Positions 41,641-49,064 of a DNA stretch of 64,000 nucleotides are shown in pieces. Origin of the DNA: Streptomyces sp. NBC_00539 (GTDB lineage Bacteria; Actinomycetota; Actinomycetes; Streptomycetales; Streptomycetaceae); contig NZ_CP107811.1 of the NCBI RefSeq assembly GCF_036346105.1, forward strand, positions 558,001-622,000, given 5' to 3'. Position 1 is the stretch's first letter. Each line of letters starts with the position of its first letter. Under the pieces are notes generated by a model. It worked only from the letters and a program-made list of their open reading frames with translations, was not told the origin of the DNA and did not search any database. The position numbers and the translations under genes are program-made.

Positions 41641-41932
41641 TCGGTCTCCCGACGGCCAGGCGCCTTCGCGCACGGTGGGCCGGGGGTTGTCCGGCCGCCT
41701 GCGATGTTCGGCCACCGCCGGGCGCGGCGGCGCGAGGCCGAGCGCTGTCGTCACTCGAAAGCGGGCAGGGCGCGCTGCCACTCGGCGGTGCGGCGGCGCC
41801 CGGCGCACCCGTGCGATGGAGTGGAGTCCCGTGCGTCGGGCGCGCCCGTTCCCCGGCCGGCCCGGCCGCGCGCATACAGTCCGTGACCATCCGTCCGATC
41901 GGACGCGGATCGTTACGAGAGGGAGGTCGGCG
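41641..41932. promoter_or_regulatory. Divergent region holding the hydrogenase operon promoter
   Basis: 292 bp between hypX and the NmrA gene. The hydrogenase operon promoter must lie here unless hypX is internal to a longer transcript. I find no clear -10 for the minus strand. On the plus strand a -10-like TACAGT (41875-41880) precedes the palindrome at 41892-41905. Confidence 0.5.
41892..41905 (+). promoter_or_regulatory. 14-bp palindrome before the NmrA gene
   Basis: CGTCCGATCGGACG is a perfect palindrome 27 bp before the ATG, just downstream of TACAGT. It may be an operator for a TetR- or HxlR-like regulator encoded elsewhere. Confidence 0.5.
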
Positions 41933-42880
41933 ATGGCCGGTTCACGCGTCATCACGGTGTTCGGCGCGACGGGCGCGCAAGGCGGCAGTCTGGTACGGGC
42001 CATCCTCGACGACCCCGACCACGAGTTCTCGGCGCGCGCGGTGACCCGCCGTCCGGAATCGGACCGGGCCCGGGAACTGGCGCGGCTCGGCGCGGAGGTG
42101 GTCCGGGCCGACATGGACGACGAGGCCGGCCTCGGACCCGTCCTGGAAGGCTCGTACGGGGCGTACCTGGTGACCGACTTCTGGGAGCACATGTCGGCGG
42201 AGCAGGAGAAACGGCAGGCCGCCTCCCTCGCCCGGGCGACCGGACACGCGGGGGTGCAGCACGCCGTCTGGTCGACCCTGGAGGACACCCGCGAGTGCAT
42301 CCCGCTCGACGACGGGCGCATGCCCACCCTCCAGGGCACGTACAAGGTGCCGCACTTCGACGCCAAGGCGGAGGCCGACCACTACTTCCCCGAGGCCGGC
42401 GCGCCGACCACCTTCCTGCGCACGACGTTCTACTGGGAGAACCTGCTGACGACGTTCGCCCCGCAGCGCGGCGAGGACGGCGCCTTGCGGCTGGTCCTCC
42501 CGATGGGCGGCAGCCGGCTGTCGGGCATCGCCGTCGCCGACATCGGCAAGACGGCGCTGGCCGTGTTCAAGCGGGGCACCGACCTCATCGGCGCTACGGT
42601 CAGCATCGCCGGCGAGCACCTGCCGATCGCGGACATGGCGGCGGCGATGACCGATGTCATCGGCGAGCCGGTGCGCTACGCGCCGATGGACCCGGATGAG
42701 TACCGCGCGCTCGGGTTCCCCGGGGCGGACGAGTCCGGGAACATGTTCCAGTACTACGCCGAGTGCGAGGACCGGTTCACCCATGCGAGGGATCTGGAGG
42801 CCATCCGGGCGCTCAACCCCGAGCTGCAGGACTTCGCCACCTGGCTCGCCGCGCACCGCGGGGCGCTGCGGTCCCTGTGA
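41933..42880 (+). CDS. NmrA-like NAD(P)-binding protein
   Basis: 315 residues with the atypical SDR/NmrA fold: cofactor motif TVFGATGAQGGSLVRAIL at the N-terminus, GAEVVRADMDDEAGL, and a long C-terminal domain. The catalytic YxxxK of classical SDRs is not in a recognisable place, as in NmrA regulators that sense NAD(P) redox state. ATG 41933 has GAGGGAGG upstream. Divergent from the hydrogenase cluster; a redox-sensing link to it would be speculative. Confidence 0.88.
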   Translation: MAGSRVITVFGATGAQGGSLVRAILDDPDHEFSARAVTRRPESDRARELARLGAEVVRADMDDEAGLGPVLEGSYGAYLVTDFWEHMSAEQEKRQAASLARATGHAGVQHAVWSTLEDTRECIPLDDGRMPTLQGTYKVPHFDAKAEADHYFPEAGAPTTFLRTTFYWENLLTTFAPQRGEDGALRLVLPMGGSRLSGIAVADIGKTALAVFKRGTDLIGATVSIAGEHLPIADMAAAMTDVIGEPVRYAPMDPDEYRALGFPGADESGNMFQYYAECEDRFTHARDLEAIRALNPELQDFATWLAAHRGALRSL

Positions 42881-43056
42881 GGGCCGACGGCGCCGGGAAG
42901 CGGCCCGGGGAACCCGTCCGCCGGACGTAGGCCGGACGGGTGGGGTCGCGTGTGGCGTCGTTTTGTGTTCGGAACCGGTGCGCTCGCGTTGTACCTTCCC
43001 GTCGTTCGGGCGTTCCGCATGGTGTGGAAGGCCGACCGTCGAGGAGAGGGACCTGT

Positions 43057-43260
43057 GTGGCTACCGGAACGGTGAAGTGGTTCAGCGCGGAGAAGGGCTT
43101 CGGCTTCATCGCGCAGGACGGGGGCGGCCCCGATGTCTTCGCCCACTACTCAGCGATCAACGCTACCGGTTTTCGGGAACTGTGGGAGGGGCAAGCGGTG
43201 ACCTTCGACGTCACCCAGGGCCAGAAGGGGCCGCAGGCCGAGAACATCGTGCCGGCCTGA
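43057..43260 (+). CDS. Cold-shock domain protein
   Basis: A 67-residue single OB-fold cold-shock protein. RNA-binding motifs RNP1 (KGFGFI) and RNP2-like (VFAHY), and the start [20 protein letters not shown], are intact. It binds single-stranded RNA or DNA and melts mRNA structure. GTG 43057 is preceded by GAGGAGAGG. The 176-bp upstream region is partly AT-richer (TTTTGTGTT), as is common in cold-shock leaders. A terminator follows 29 bp after the stop. Confidence 0.96.
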   Translation: MATGTVKWFSAEKGFGFIAQDGGGPDVFAHYSAINATGFRELWEGQAVTFDVTQGQKGPQAENIVPA

Positions 43261-43288
43261 TCCCCCTCCGCCCCCGGTCGCGCACCGG

Positions 43289-43325
43289 ACCGGTCCCCCG
43301 CACCGGCCGGAGGCCGGGGGCCGGT
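43289..43325 (+). terminator. Hairpin terminator after the cold-shock gene
   Basis: Outer stem ACCGGTCCCCCG / CGGGGGCCGGT (11 bp with a one-base bulge) encloses a second stem CCGGCC/GGCCGG. Confidence 0.6.
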
Positions 43326-43541
43326 TCGCCCCAGGAGCGGACCCTCGGGTCTCGGGGTCCGGGGGCCCGCTCTGCGTCATCATGTGCCATTCGCCCGTAC
43401 CCGGCCGGTACCGCCGGGCGACCGGCGGCGATTCTCACCCCTTCGGCCACTCCCCCGCGCGCCCTCCCGGGTCCCGCCTCCCGCGGGCCGTGCCCGGCAT
43501 GCCAGCGGGTCGCCGCGTCCGTTTCCCCCTACTCTCGCCGG

Positions 43542-43856
43542 ATGACCGAGAACGAGATCAAGCTGAAGGCCATCGCGGTGCTCACCGGGGTGCGCGGCGA
43601 CGTCGGTACGGACTACGTCTCCGCCCTGCTCAGCGAGGTGACGCCGGCGGAGTTCCTGGTCCCCGCGGAAGCCGATCCGGCGGAGATCGGACTCGCCGTG
43701 CTGGACCAGCTTTCGGGGCCGTGGAGCGCTTTGGTCACCGGTTTCGTGCTGGCCTTCGAAGCGGTCGCGGACGCTTACGACGAGGCGGACCCGGAGATGT
43801 CCGCCCAGGAGATCCTCCAGGCGCTCGCCCTCGAACTCGCCGCCGGGGACGACTGA
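43542..43856 (+). CDS. Small acidic hypothetical protein
   Basis: 104 residues, all-helical in appearance (MTENEIKLKAIAVLTGVRGD ... EILQALALELAAGDD), with net negative charge and no signal peptide. I do not recognise the family. There is no ribosome binding site; TACTCT lies 6 nt before the ATG, which suggests a leaderless transcript. The 281 bp upstream, after the cold-shock gene, hold only the terminator. Confidence 0.78.
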   Translation: MTENEIKLKAIAVLTGVRGDVGTDYVSALLSEVTPAEFLVPAEADPAEIGLAVLDQLSGPWSALVTGFVLAFEAVADAYDEADPEMSAQEILQALALELAAGDD

Positions 43857-44054
43857 GACCGGTCAGGGCGCGGGAGCACGTCCTCCCGGCGGAGCGCCGT
43901 GCCCTGCGGGGCCGACGCCGTGGCAGCACGCCGTGACCTCCTCCCCGGCACCCCCGCCGGCTTCGTGTCAGGGCGCGCGCTCCGGGTAACCGCCTGACGA
44001 GAGTTCACCCGTCAGAGCCGGCCCCCGTGGCCGGCCCGAGTCGAGAAGGGCGCC

Positions 44055-44297
44055 ATGGCCACCCCTCCGAACGATCCCGTACCTCCCAACCCGACGCCCG
44101 CACCCGGTCCGGGCCCCGGACCGCAGCCTGGACCCCTGCCGGGGCCGGTCCCGGGGCCGGGCGGCCCCGACCCGGTGCCGCCGGCGCCGCCGCAGCCCCA
44201 GCCGGACCCGCGGCCCGAGCCCGCGCCGGGTCCGGATCCGCTTCCGGCGCCCGGGCCGCTGCCCGGCCCGGTGCCGGCTCCGGACCCCGTGACCTGA
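44055..44297 (+). CDS. Short Pro/Gly-rich repetitive protein
   Basis: 80 residues, about half proline, in repeated PGP, PxP and PAP steps (MATPPNDPVPPNPTPAPGPG and similar). No signal peptide, so it would be an unstructured cytoplasmic or cell-wall-associated peptide. It is plausible as a gene because ATG 44055 has GAGAAGGG upstream and a hairpin follows the stop directly. Low-complexity GC-rich DNA can produce such frames by chance. Confidence 0.5.
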   Translation: MATPPNDPVPPNPTPAPGPGPGPQPGPLPGPVPGPGGPDPVPPAPPQPQPDPRPEPAPGPDPLPAPGPLPGPVPAPDPVT

Positions 44298-44319
44298 GGC
44301 CGCCCGCGCGGAGGCGGCC
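44298..44319. terminator. Hairpin between convergent genes
   Basis: GGCCGCC / GGCGGCC stem with an 8-nt loop, starting one base after the TGA at 44297. Confidence 0.6.
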
Positions 44320-44325
44320 ACGCCG

Positions 44326-44619
44326 TCATACGGCGTGCCCGGCCCATTCGGCCGGCACGCCGGCACCGCCTCCGCCGCGGAGCGCCTCGACCACCGCTTG
44401 GTGCAGGTCCCGGCTGTCCTGCTCCGAATCGCATTCGACGGGGCTGCCCGACAGGGTGAACCAGTCGGACGAGCCGCTGTACTGGACGGCGACCTGGGCC
44501 GCCGCTCCCGTCCAGGTGGTGTGCAGCGTCAGGTTGCCGGAGATCACTCCCACTTCCTCCGTGCGGACCCCGCCGGCCCCTGGGTAGATGCCCGTCGTCG
44601 TCCACGAAGCCCAGGCCAT
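44326..44619 (-). CDS. Small hypothetical protein
   Basis: 97 residues, beginning MAWASWTTTGIYPGAGGVRTEE and looking beta-rich (TGAAAQVAVQYSGSSDWFTLSG), ending in a helix (RDLHQAVVEALRGGGG). No signal peptide. A very good ribosome binding site (GGGAGGAG) precedes ATG 44619. I recognise no family; it looks like a small beta-sandwich protein of the kind common in streptomycetes. Confidence 0.75.
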   Translation of the reverse strand: MAWASWTTTGIYPGAGGVRTEEVGVISGNLTLHTTWTGAAAQVAVQYSGSSDWFTLSGSPVECDSEQDSRDLHQAVVEALRGGGGAGVPAEWAGHAV

Positions 44620-44788
44620 AGGCCACGCTCCTCCCGTGCCATGTCGTCGGCGGAGCCGACGTCCGTCAAACCTCCCCCGCCTCGTTTTCCTCCTCCTGGT
44701 CTACCCCCATTGGCCCCCTCGCGCACGGGGCGCTCTCATGGACATCAGGCCGTTCCCTCTGCCGCGTCGAGCATGAAAGAGGTACGCC

Positions 44789-44998
44789 ATGTACGAGATG
44801 CGCGCCGAGTCCAGCGCCGAGCGGGGCCACCTGCTGTGGCACGTGATAGCGAAGGACACCACCCTCAGCACGCTGTGCGGATCCCTCCTCAACCCCGGCC
44901 ACGTGCCGCCGCCGGCGATCGAGCCCTCCGCCGACCACTACTGCGCCGCCTGCATGCACGCGGTCCGCGCACAGACCGAAGCCGTCGCCGAGCCGTAG
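44789..44998 (+). CDS. Small Cys/His-containing hypothetical protein
   Basis: 69 residues. The spacing STLCGSLL ... DHYCAACMHAV, with three Cys and a His in the second half, could make a small zinc site. No export signal. ATG 44789 is preceded by GAAAGAGG. Unknown family. Confidence 0.72.
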   Translation: MYEMRAESSAERGHLLWHVIAKDTTLSTLCGSLLNPGHVPPPAIEPSADHYCAACMHAVRAQTEAVAEP

Positions 44999-45010
44999 CC
45001 GCCGACCCTC

Positions 45011-45039
45011 CCGACGGGTTTCACGGCGGGGCCGTCGGG
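45011..45039 (+). terminator. Hairpin terminator after the small Cys/His gene
   Basis: Not exactly edged: CCCGACGG begins at 45010 and pairs with CCGTCGGG ending at 45039 (8 bp), 12 bp past the stop codon. Confidence 0.5.
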
Positions 45040-45052
45040 CAGAAGCCGCATG

Positions 45053-45080
45053 CCGCCCTGTGGTGACGAACACAGGGCGG
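45053..45080. promoter_or_regulatory. 10-bp inverted repeat upstream of udgX
   Basis: CCGCCCTGTG and CACAGGGCGG, perfect, separated by 8 nt (GTGACGAA), ending 62 bp before the udgX start. It may be an operator or an RNA hairpin in the leader. Confidence 0.45.
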
Positions 45081-45142
45081 ACCAAGCGCGACGGGAGCAC
45101 GAGACCCCGCTGGAAGGGCGGCGCGGCAGGGAGGTGGGATCC

Positions 45143-45835
45143 ATGGCCGACGGCACGAGCGCCAACCCCGGCACCCTGCCCTCCGTCGGACGGCAGTACG
45201 ACGCCAGTCCCTACGTGCCCGGCCACGGCGGCCTCGGCGCCCTGCGCCGGGCCGCCGCCGGCTGCCAGGGCTGCCCCCTGTTCGAGCACGCCACGCAGAC
45301 GGTCTTCGGCGCCGGATCGGCGCACGCCCGGCTGCTGCTGGTCGGTGAGCAGCCCGGGGACCAGGAGGACCTCCAGGGAGAGCCGTTCGTCGGCCCCGCG
45401 GGGCGGCTGCTGCACCGGGCGCTGGAGGAGGCGGGCCTCGGCGACGAGGACACGTACGTGACCAACGCCGTCAAACACTTCAAGTTCACCACCGCCGCGC
45501 GCGGCAAGCGCCGCATCCACAAAGCCCCGAGCCTGCGGGAGATGACGGCGTGCAGGCCGTGGCTGACGGCGGAGCTGCGCCTGGTGGAGCCCGAGGTAGT
45601 GGTCGTGCTCGGCGCCACCGCGGGCCGCGCCCTGCTCGGGAGTTCCTTCAAGGTGGGCGAGCAGCGCGGTGTCCTGCGGCCGATGCCCGCCCTGGGGGAC
45701 GACCCGCAGGAGCCGTTTCCGGGGCAGCTGCTGGCGACCGTACACCCCTCCTCGGTGCTGCGCTCCGACGACCGGGAGGCGGCGTTCCGCGGGCTGGTCG
45801 GCGACCTTTCGGTGGCCGCGTCCGCACTGGGCTAG
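45143..45835 (+). CDS. udgX: UdgX-type uracil-DNA glycosylase family protein
   Basis: 230 residues of the uracil-DNA glycosylase superfamily, family 4-like with an iron-sulphur cluster (C41-x-x-C44, and C137). Motif A GEQPGDQED is at 68-76. The insertion KRRIH (122-126) is the hallmark of UdgX, in which the His attacks and stays covalently linked to the uracil-bearing sugar; H126 is the equivalent of His109 in the mycobacterial enzyme. The final motif HPSSVLRSDDREAAF is also intact. ATG 45143 follows GGGAGG. It repairs or traps uracil in DNA. Confidence 0.93.
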   Translation: MADGTSANPGTLPSVGRQYDASPYVPGHGGLGALRRAAAGCQGCPLFEHATQTVFGAGSAHARLLLVGEQPGDQEDLQGEPFVGPAGRLLHRALEEAGLGDEDTYVTNAVKHFKFTTAARGKRRIHKAPSLREMTACRPWLTAELRLVEPEVVVVLGATAGRALLGSSFKVGEQRGVLRPMPALGDDPQEPFPGQLLATVHPSSVLRSDDREAAFRGLVGDLSVAASALG

Positions 45836-45896
45836 GCCGCGGGACCGGGCCGGGACCCCGGGGCCGGGTCGGGACCCCGGGGCCCACTCCCACGGC

Positions 45897-46247
45897 TCAC
45901 TCCGAGGGGGGAACGGACCGGGCGCGGGCCTCGGCGAGGGTCGGGGCGATCTCCAGCTCGGATTCGGCGGCGAAGAGCCGCAGCATCTGCGCGAACTGCT
46001 CCGGCACGGGGCCGGCCAGGACCAGATGCTGCTCGCGGTCGCCCGCAAGAAGGGCGTTCAGCAGCGAGGAGTCGGCGAAGGTGACCCGGGCGATGTCCAC
46101 CACCCGGCGCACGCCCTCCTCGGCAGCGTCAGCCAGCACCTGCGCCAGCGGCCCGACGCTGTCGACGTCGAACTCACCCGACAGCACGACCACCCGGACC
46201 CCGTCCTCGTCGAGGAGGACCTGGATTCTCGGGTGGTCGTAGGTCAT
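45897..46247 (-). CDS. STAS-domain anti-sigma factor antagonist
   Basis: 116 residues: a compact STAS domain (VRVVVLSGEFDVDSVGPLAQ; RVTFADSSLLNALLAGDREQ). The Ser of ADSSLLN is the position phosphorylated by RsbW-like kinases in Bacillus SpoIIAA/RsbV. Such proteins release a sigma factor by binding its anti-sigma factor. The C-terminal EARARSVPPSE is family-like. A candidate partner in the window is the ATP-binding protein at 56830, though they are 10 kb apart. Confidence 0.88.
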   Translation of the reverse strand: MTYDHPRIQVLLDEDGVRVVVLSGEFDVDSVGPLAQVLADAAEEGVRRVVDIARVTFADSSLLNALLAGDREQHLVLAGPVPEQFAQMLRLFAAESELEIAPTLAEARARSVPPSE

Positions 46248-46283
46248 GACGTAGCCGGTCCGGCTCTCCGTCCGGCTGTCCGT

Positions 46284-46682
46284 TCAGCCGCCACGGCGTC
46301 CGCCGGGCGGGTCCTGGGGGTCGACTCCCGTGTACGCGGAGGCGTCCTTGGTTCCACTGGGGCGCCGGGAGGCTCCCTTCTCGCCCATGTCGTGGTGGCC
46401 CTTGTCGCCGGAGCCGGATCCCTTGCTCTTGTGCTCCCCGCGCCGGCCGCCGGTCTTGACGGGGGTGCCCTCGTCGGCCTTGGTCGGCGACGCCTTGGTC
46501 CCGGAGCGCCGGTCGGGGCCTTCGCCCCCGTACTCGTCGGTGTGGAAGGAGCGCTCCGCGCTCGGGTTGTCCTGCTGACGGGTGGCGTCCACGTCGGGCG
46601 ACCATCCGTGCTGCTCGGTCCCTTCGTGCCGACTGGGACCCTCACCGTGTGACGGGTGTCCCGACTTCCTGTTCTTGGCCAT
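46284..46682 (-). CDS. Disordered hydrophilic protein
   Basis: 132 residues, rich in Gly, Ser, Lys, His and Asp with no hydrophobic core (KNRKSGHPSHGEGPSRHEGT; GSGSGDKGHHDMGEKGASRR). It resembles stress-induced hydrophilic proteins, but I cannot assign a family. ATG 46682 has AGGAGGTG upstream. It lies in the stress-gene region. Confidence 0.72.
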   Translation of the reverse strand: MAKNRKSGHPSHGEGPSRHEGTEQHGWSPDVDATRQQDNPSAERSFHTDEYGGEGPDRRSGTKASPTKADEGTPVKTGGRRGEHKSKGSGSGDKGHHDMGEKGASRRPSGTKDASAYTGVDPQDPPGGRRGG

Positions 46683-46725
46683 GCACTACACCTCCTGAGC
46701 GCTTGCTGCGGCCGGGGCCCCGGTT

Positions 46726-47646
46726 TCAGGGGGACGACGACCGTGGGGTGTGGAAGGGGCGCAGCCGGGCCTCGACGTGACCGTCGACGACGCGCGTCTC
46801 GAACGACGGCTGCGGGGCGGTGGCCGGGCCCTTGACGTTCCAGCCGTCGGAGAGCCTGAACACACTGCCGTGCCAGGGGCAGCGTACGCATCCGTCGGTG
46901 ATCTCGCCTTCGGAGAGCGGCCCGCCCATGTGCGAGCAGCGGTCCGCGAGGACGTGTACGGCGCCGCCCGTGGCGCGGACCACGAGTACGTCCACCCCGT
47001 CCACGCGCGCACGGACGGGCCGGTCGACGGCGAAGTCCGCGACGGGTCCGACACGGTGCCAGCCCTCCCCCACCAGGTGCGTCACCGCTTCGGCGTGATT
47101 GGCTCCCGCGGCCTGCCGGTAGGCCAGGTGGCCGCCCAGTGCGCCGCCCGCCGAGACTGCCGCGAGGCCCGCCGCGGACAGCAGCCTGCCCCGCCAGGTC
47201 CGGCCCCGGGCGCGGGCCGCGAAGGAGCCGGCGTAGAGGCAGAGGCCGACGCTGTTGGTGAGGGCGTGGACGAGCCCTACGCGGGCCTGCTCGGGGGGCA
47301 GCTCTGCCCAGTCCGTCCAGCCCGCCAGGGCGGCGGGGACGGCGGTGACCACGCCCACCCCGATCAGGGCGTGCGCCGCCCGGCGCTGGCCGGGCAGCAG
47401 GTCCAGGACTGCGGAGGAGAACCAGGCGCCGAGCGGCACCTGGACGAGCGGCGGGTGTGCCGGGTGGCCGATGGGGCGGCCGTGCAGGACGTCCCGGGCC
47501 GCTCCCAGCGGGAGGGCGCGTACGGCGCGGCGGAGGGCTTCGATGGCCCCGTCCGCCACCGGCGTCTGCTCCAGCCGCTCCATCGCGGTCAGGACGGGTC
47601 CGGGGCCTTTGCCTGCGGTGCCGAGTGCGGTGCTTCGTAGGTCCAT
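46726..47646 (-). CDS. Rieske [2Fe-2S] protein fused to a DUF2231 membrane domain
   Basis: 306 residues. The first part has a helical membrane region with about four hydrophobic segments (residues 65-175; LIGVGVVTAVPAALAGWTDW, LLSAAGLAAVSAGGALGGH), matching DUF2231. The C-terminal part is a Rieske domain with complete ligands C237-x-H239 and C256-x-x-H259 (DRCSHMGG; CVRCPWHGS). It would pass electrons at the membrane. It might serve as an acceptor for the cytoplasmic hydrogenase, but nothing links them except proximity (8 kb). The GGGTAG sequence 9 nt before ATG 47646 may be a sigma-B-like -10. Confidence 0.9.
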   Translation of the reverse strand: MDLRSTALGTAGKGPGPVLTAMERLEQTPVADGAIEALRRAVRALPLGAARDVLHGRPIGHPAHPPLVQVPLGAWFSSAVLDLLPGQRRAAHALIGVGVVTAVPAALAGWTDWAELPPEQARVGLVHALTNSVGLCLYAGSFAARARGRTWRGRLLSAAGLAAVSAGGALGGHLAYRQAAGANHAEAVTHLVGEGWHRVGPVADFAVDRPVRARVDGVDVLVVRATGGAVHVLADRCSHMGGPLSEGEITDGCVRCPWHGSVFRLSDGWNVKGPATAPQPSFETRVVDGHVEARLRPFHTPRSSSP

Positions 47647-47674
47647 GGCGGGCGCCTACCCCGAGTGGGGCCCG

Positions 47675-48166
47675 CTATGGCGTTCCGCCGCCGGAGGGTC
47701 CGGACTCTTCCGGCTCGCGGGCGTCCTCGCCGTACTCGGGGGCGGTGTTGCGGCCCACCACGTGCATGGCGGCCTCCTCCGCGGACTGCGCTCCCCCGTC
47801 GGTGCCGACGTCGTGGGCCAGTACGTCGAAGGCCCGCCGGGGGTGGTTGTCCTCCACGGGGGCGAGCCGGCCGACGGTGTCGCCCGGGAGGGGTTCGGGA
47901 TGCGGACCGGTGTCCTGGCCGTTCTGCCCGACGTCGGGGGTCTCCTGTGCGAGGCGCTGGTCCAGGGTTTCGCCCTGGCGCTGCTCGGCCGCCGTGGTGC
48001 CGTGGCGGGAGACTGCGCGGGGCCGGTCGGGGGTGTCGTAACCCTCGTCGAGGCGCTGGTCGGCGTCCGGCTCGTCGAGCGCGTTCTCCATGTCGGGCTG
48101 GTACTCGGCGCGCTGGTCACCGTTCTGCGGCTGGTACACCTCGTCGCCCTGCGTGTCGCTGGCCAT
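47675..48166 (-). CDS. Acidic disordered protein (DUF5709-like)
   Basis: 163 residues, strongly acidic and Gln/Asp/Pro-rich (MASDTQGDEVYQPQNGDQRA; QRQGETLDQRLAQETPDVGQ; DNHPRRAFDVLAHDVGTDGG). The phrase LDQRLAQETPDV and the C-terminal helix resemble a streptomycete stress-protein family I recall as DUF5709. No signal peptide. Preceded by a sigma-B-like promoter at 48214-48238. Confidence 0.78.
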   Translation of the reverse strand: MASDTQGDEVYQPQNGDQRAEYQPDMENALDEPDADQRLDEGYDTPDRPRAVSRHGTTAAEQRQGETLDQRLAQETPDVGQNGQDTGPHPEPLPGDTVGRLAPVEDNHPRRAFDVLAHDVGTDGGAQSAEEAAMHVVGRNTAPEYGEDAREPEESGPSGGGTP

Positions 48167-48213
48167 GATCGTTGCCTTTCCCCGGGTCTGGTGTGACGGC
48201 CCTCGGCGGGCGC

Positions 48214-48238
48214 CTACCCCGTCCGGCGGGGCTCACAC
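48214..48238 (-). promoter_or_regulatory. Sigma-B-like promoter for the DUF5709-like gene
   Basis: On the minus strand GTGT (48238-48235), a 15-nt spacer and GGGTAG (48219-48214), about 47 bp before ATG 48166. It fits the streptomycete sigma-B consensus GNNT-N14-16-GGGTAC/T except for the last base. The sequence CGGGCGCCTACCCCG recurs near 47650-47663 at the Rieske gene start. Confidence 0.5.
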
Positions 48239-48255
48239 GGCCGGCGGACGCGGCC

Positions 48256-48281
48256 GCATGGCCGGCCCGGAGGGCGGGTAG
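48256..48281 (+). promoter_or_regulatory. Sigma-B-like promoter for the small basic gene
   Basis: GCAT (48256-48259), a 16-nt spacer and GGGTAG (48276-48281), 35 bp before the ATG at 48317. The last base differs from the consensus. Confidence 0.5.
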
Positions 48282-48316
48282 CCGCCGGGAACCGGAACCT
48301 ACGGAGGGAGAGTGCC

Positions 48317-48565
48317 ATGGACGACCAGGGCGGCGCGGGCGGCGTGCCACTGCACCATGACGAGGACGAGGCGAAGCGCCGCGGGCCCCACGTGGACCAG
48401 CCGGAGAAGGAACGACTCGCACGGAGCGGTGAGCCGCAGGACCGGCGTTCCGGGCAGGGCGGAAAGGACCGCGGCAGCGAGGGAAGCGGCCCGGCGAAGA
48501 ACGCCGGGACAAGCGGCCCGGCGAAGGACCGCGGGGCGAAGAGCCCGGCCAAGGGCCCCGAGTAG
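48317..48565 (+). CDS. Small disordered basic protein
   Basis: 82 residues with no hydrophobic core: an acidic, His-containing start (MDDQGGAGGVPLHHDEDEAK) and a Lys/Gly/Ser-rich end (GPAKNAGTSGPAKDRGAKSP) with repeated G-P-A-K-x steps. ATG 48317 has GGAGGGAG upstream. Function unknown; promoter context suggests stress induction. Confidence 0.72.
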   Translation: MDDQGGAGGVPLHHDEDEAKRRGPHVDQPEKERLARSGEPQDRRSGQGGKDRGSEGSGPAKNAGTSGPAKDRGAKSPAKGPE

Positions 48566-48598
48566 CCGGACGGGCGGTGGGGCCGGGCGCCGGGCGGA

Positions 48599-48973
48599 TC
48601 AGCGTTCGGAGAAGCTGAAATCGCCCATCGTCCAGGCGCTGACGTCCTTGATCGCGATCCGGTACATCCCGCCGGTCTCCGGGATGCCGACGGTGCCCTG
48701 CAGGATCCGGGCCACGTGGAAGTGGAGGTACGCGGGCGGAGCCACCTTCGGGGAGGGGGACATGGTCCCCGAGTCCGCGAAGATGTCCGCGAAGGCGCCG
48801 AGCTGGTCGGAGTCCTTGAGGACCTCGGCCACGCGCTGGCGCCACACGCTCTCGGGGGCGAGGCGGCCCGTGATCACGGCGCCGTGCACCACGACGGTGA
48901 GGGCCATCTGATTGGTGGGCTCCGACTCCACGGCGGCGGCGATGGCGACAAGGAGGTCGTCAGGCTTCGACAT
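48599..48973 (-). CDS. GvpU-like gas-vesicle accessory protein homologue
   Basis: 124 residues. The pattern MSKPDDLLVAIAAAVESEPTN, LTVVVHGAVITGRLAPESVW and YLHFHVARIL resembles the gas-vesicle accessory protein GvpU of Bacillus megaterium, as I recall it. No other gvp gene is visible in the window, so it is either orphaned or a relative with a different job. No ribosome binding site is evident, and TAGACT lies 8 nt before ATG 48973, suggesting leaderless transcription. Confidence 0.6.
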   Translation of the reverse strand: MSKPDDLLVAIAAAVESEPTNQMALTVVVHGAVITGRLAPESVWRQRVAEVLKDSDQLGAFADIFADSGTMSPSPKVAPPAYLHFHVARILQGTVGIPETGGMYRIAIKDVSAWTMGDFSFSER

Positions 48974-49064
48974 GGGTACGGAGTCTACAAGGTCCCGCCC
49001 CGGGGCCCCACCCCACTGCGCCGGAACCGGGCCGCCCGGCCCCGGTGTTGGCGGGGCGCGCCTC

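Noticed and set aside
38563-41886. Plus-strand open frame of 1107 codons opposite the hydrogenase genes
   Set aside because: It is antisense to hhyS and hypX with no recognisable domain. Such frames arise where GC-rich codons prevent stops on the opposite strand.
41641-42366. 242-codon upstream extension of hypX
   Set aside because: Would overlap the NmrA gene and add sequence unlike HypX.
48599-48973. Gas-vesicle gene cluster
   Set aside because: Only one GvpU-like gene is present; no gvpA, gvpF/L, gvpN or gvpO is recognisable in the window.
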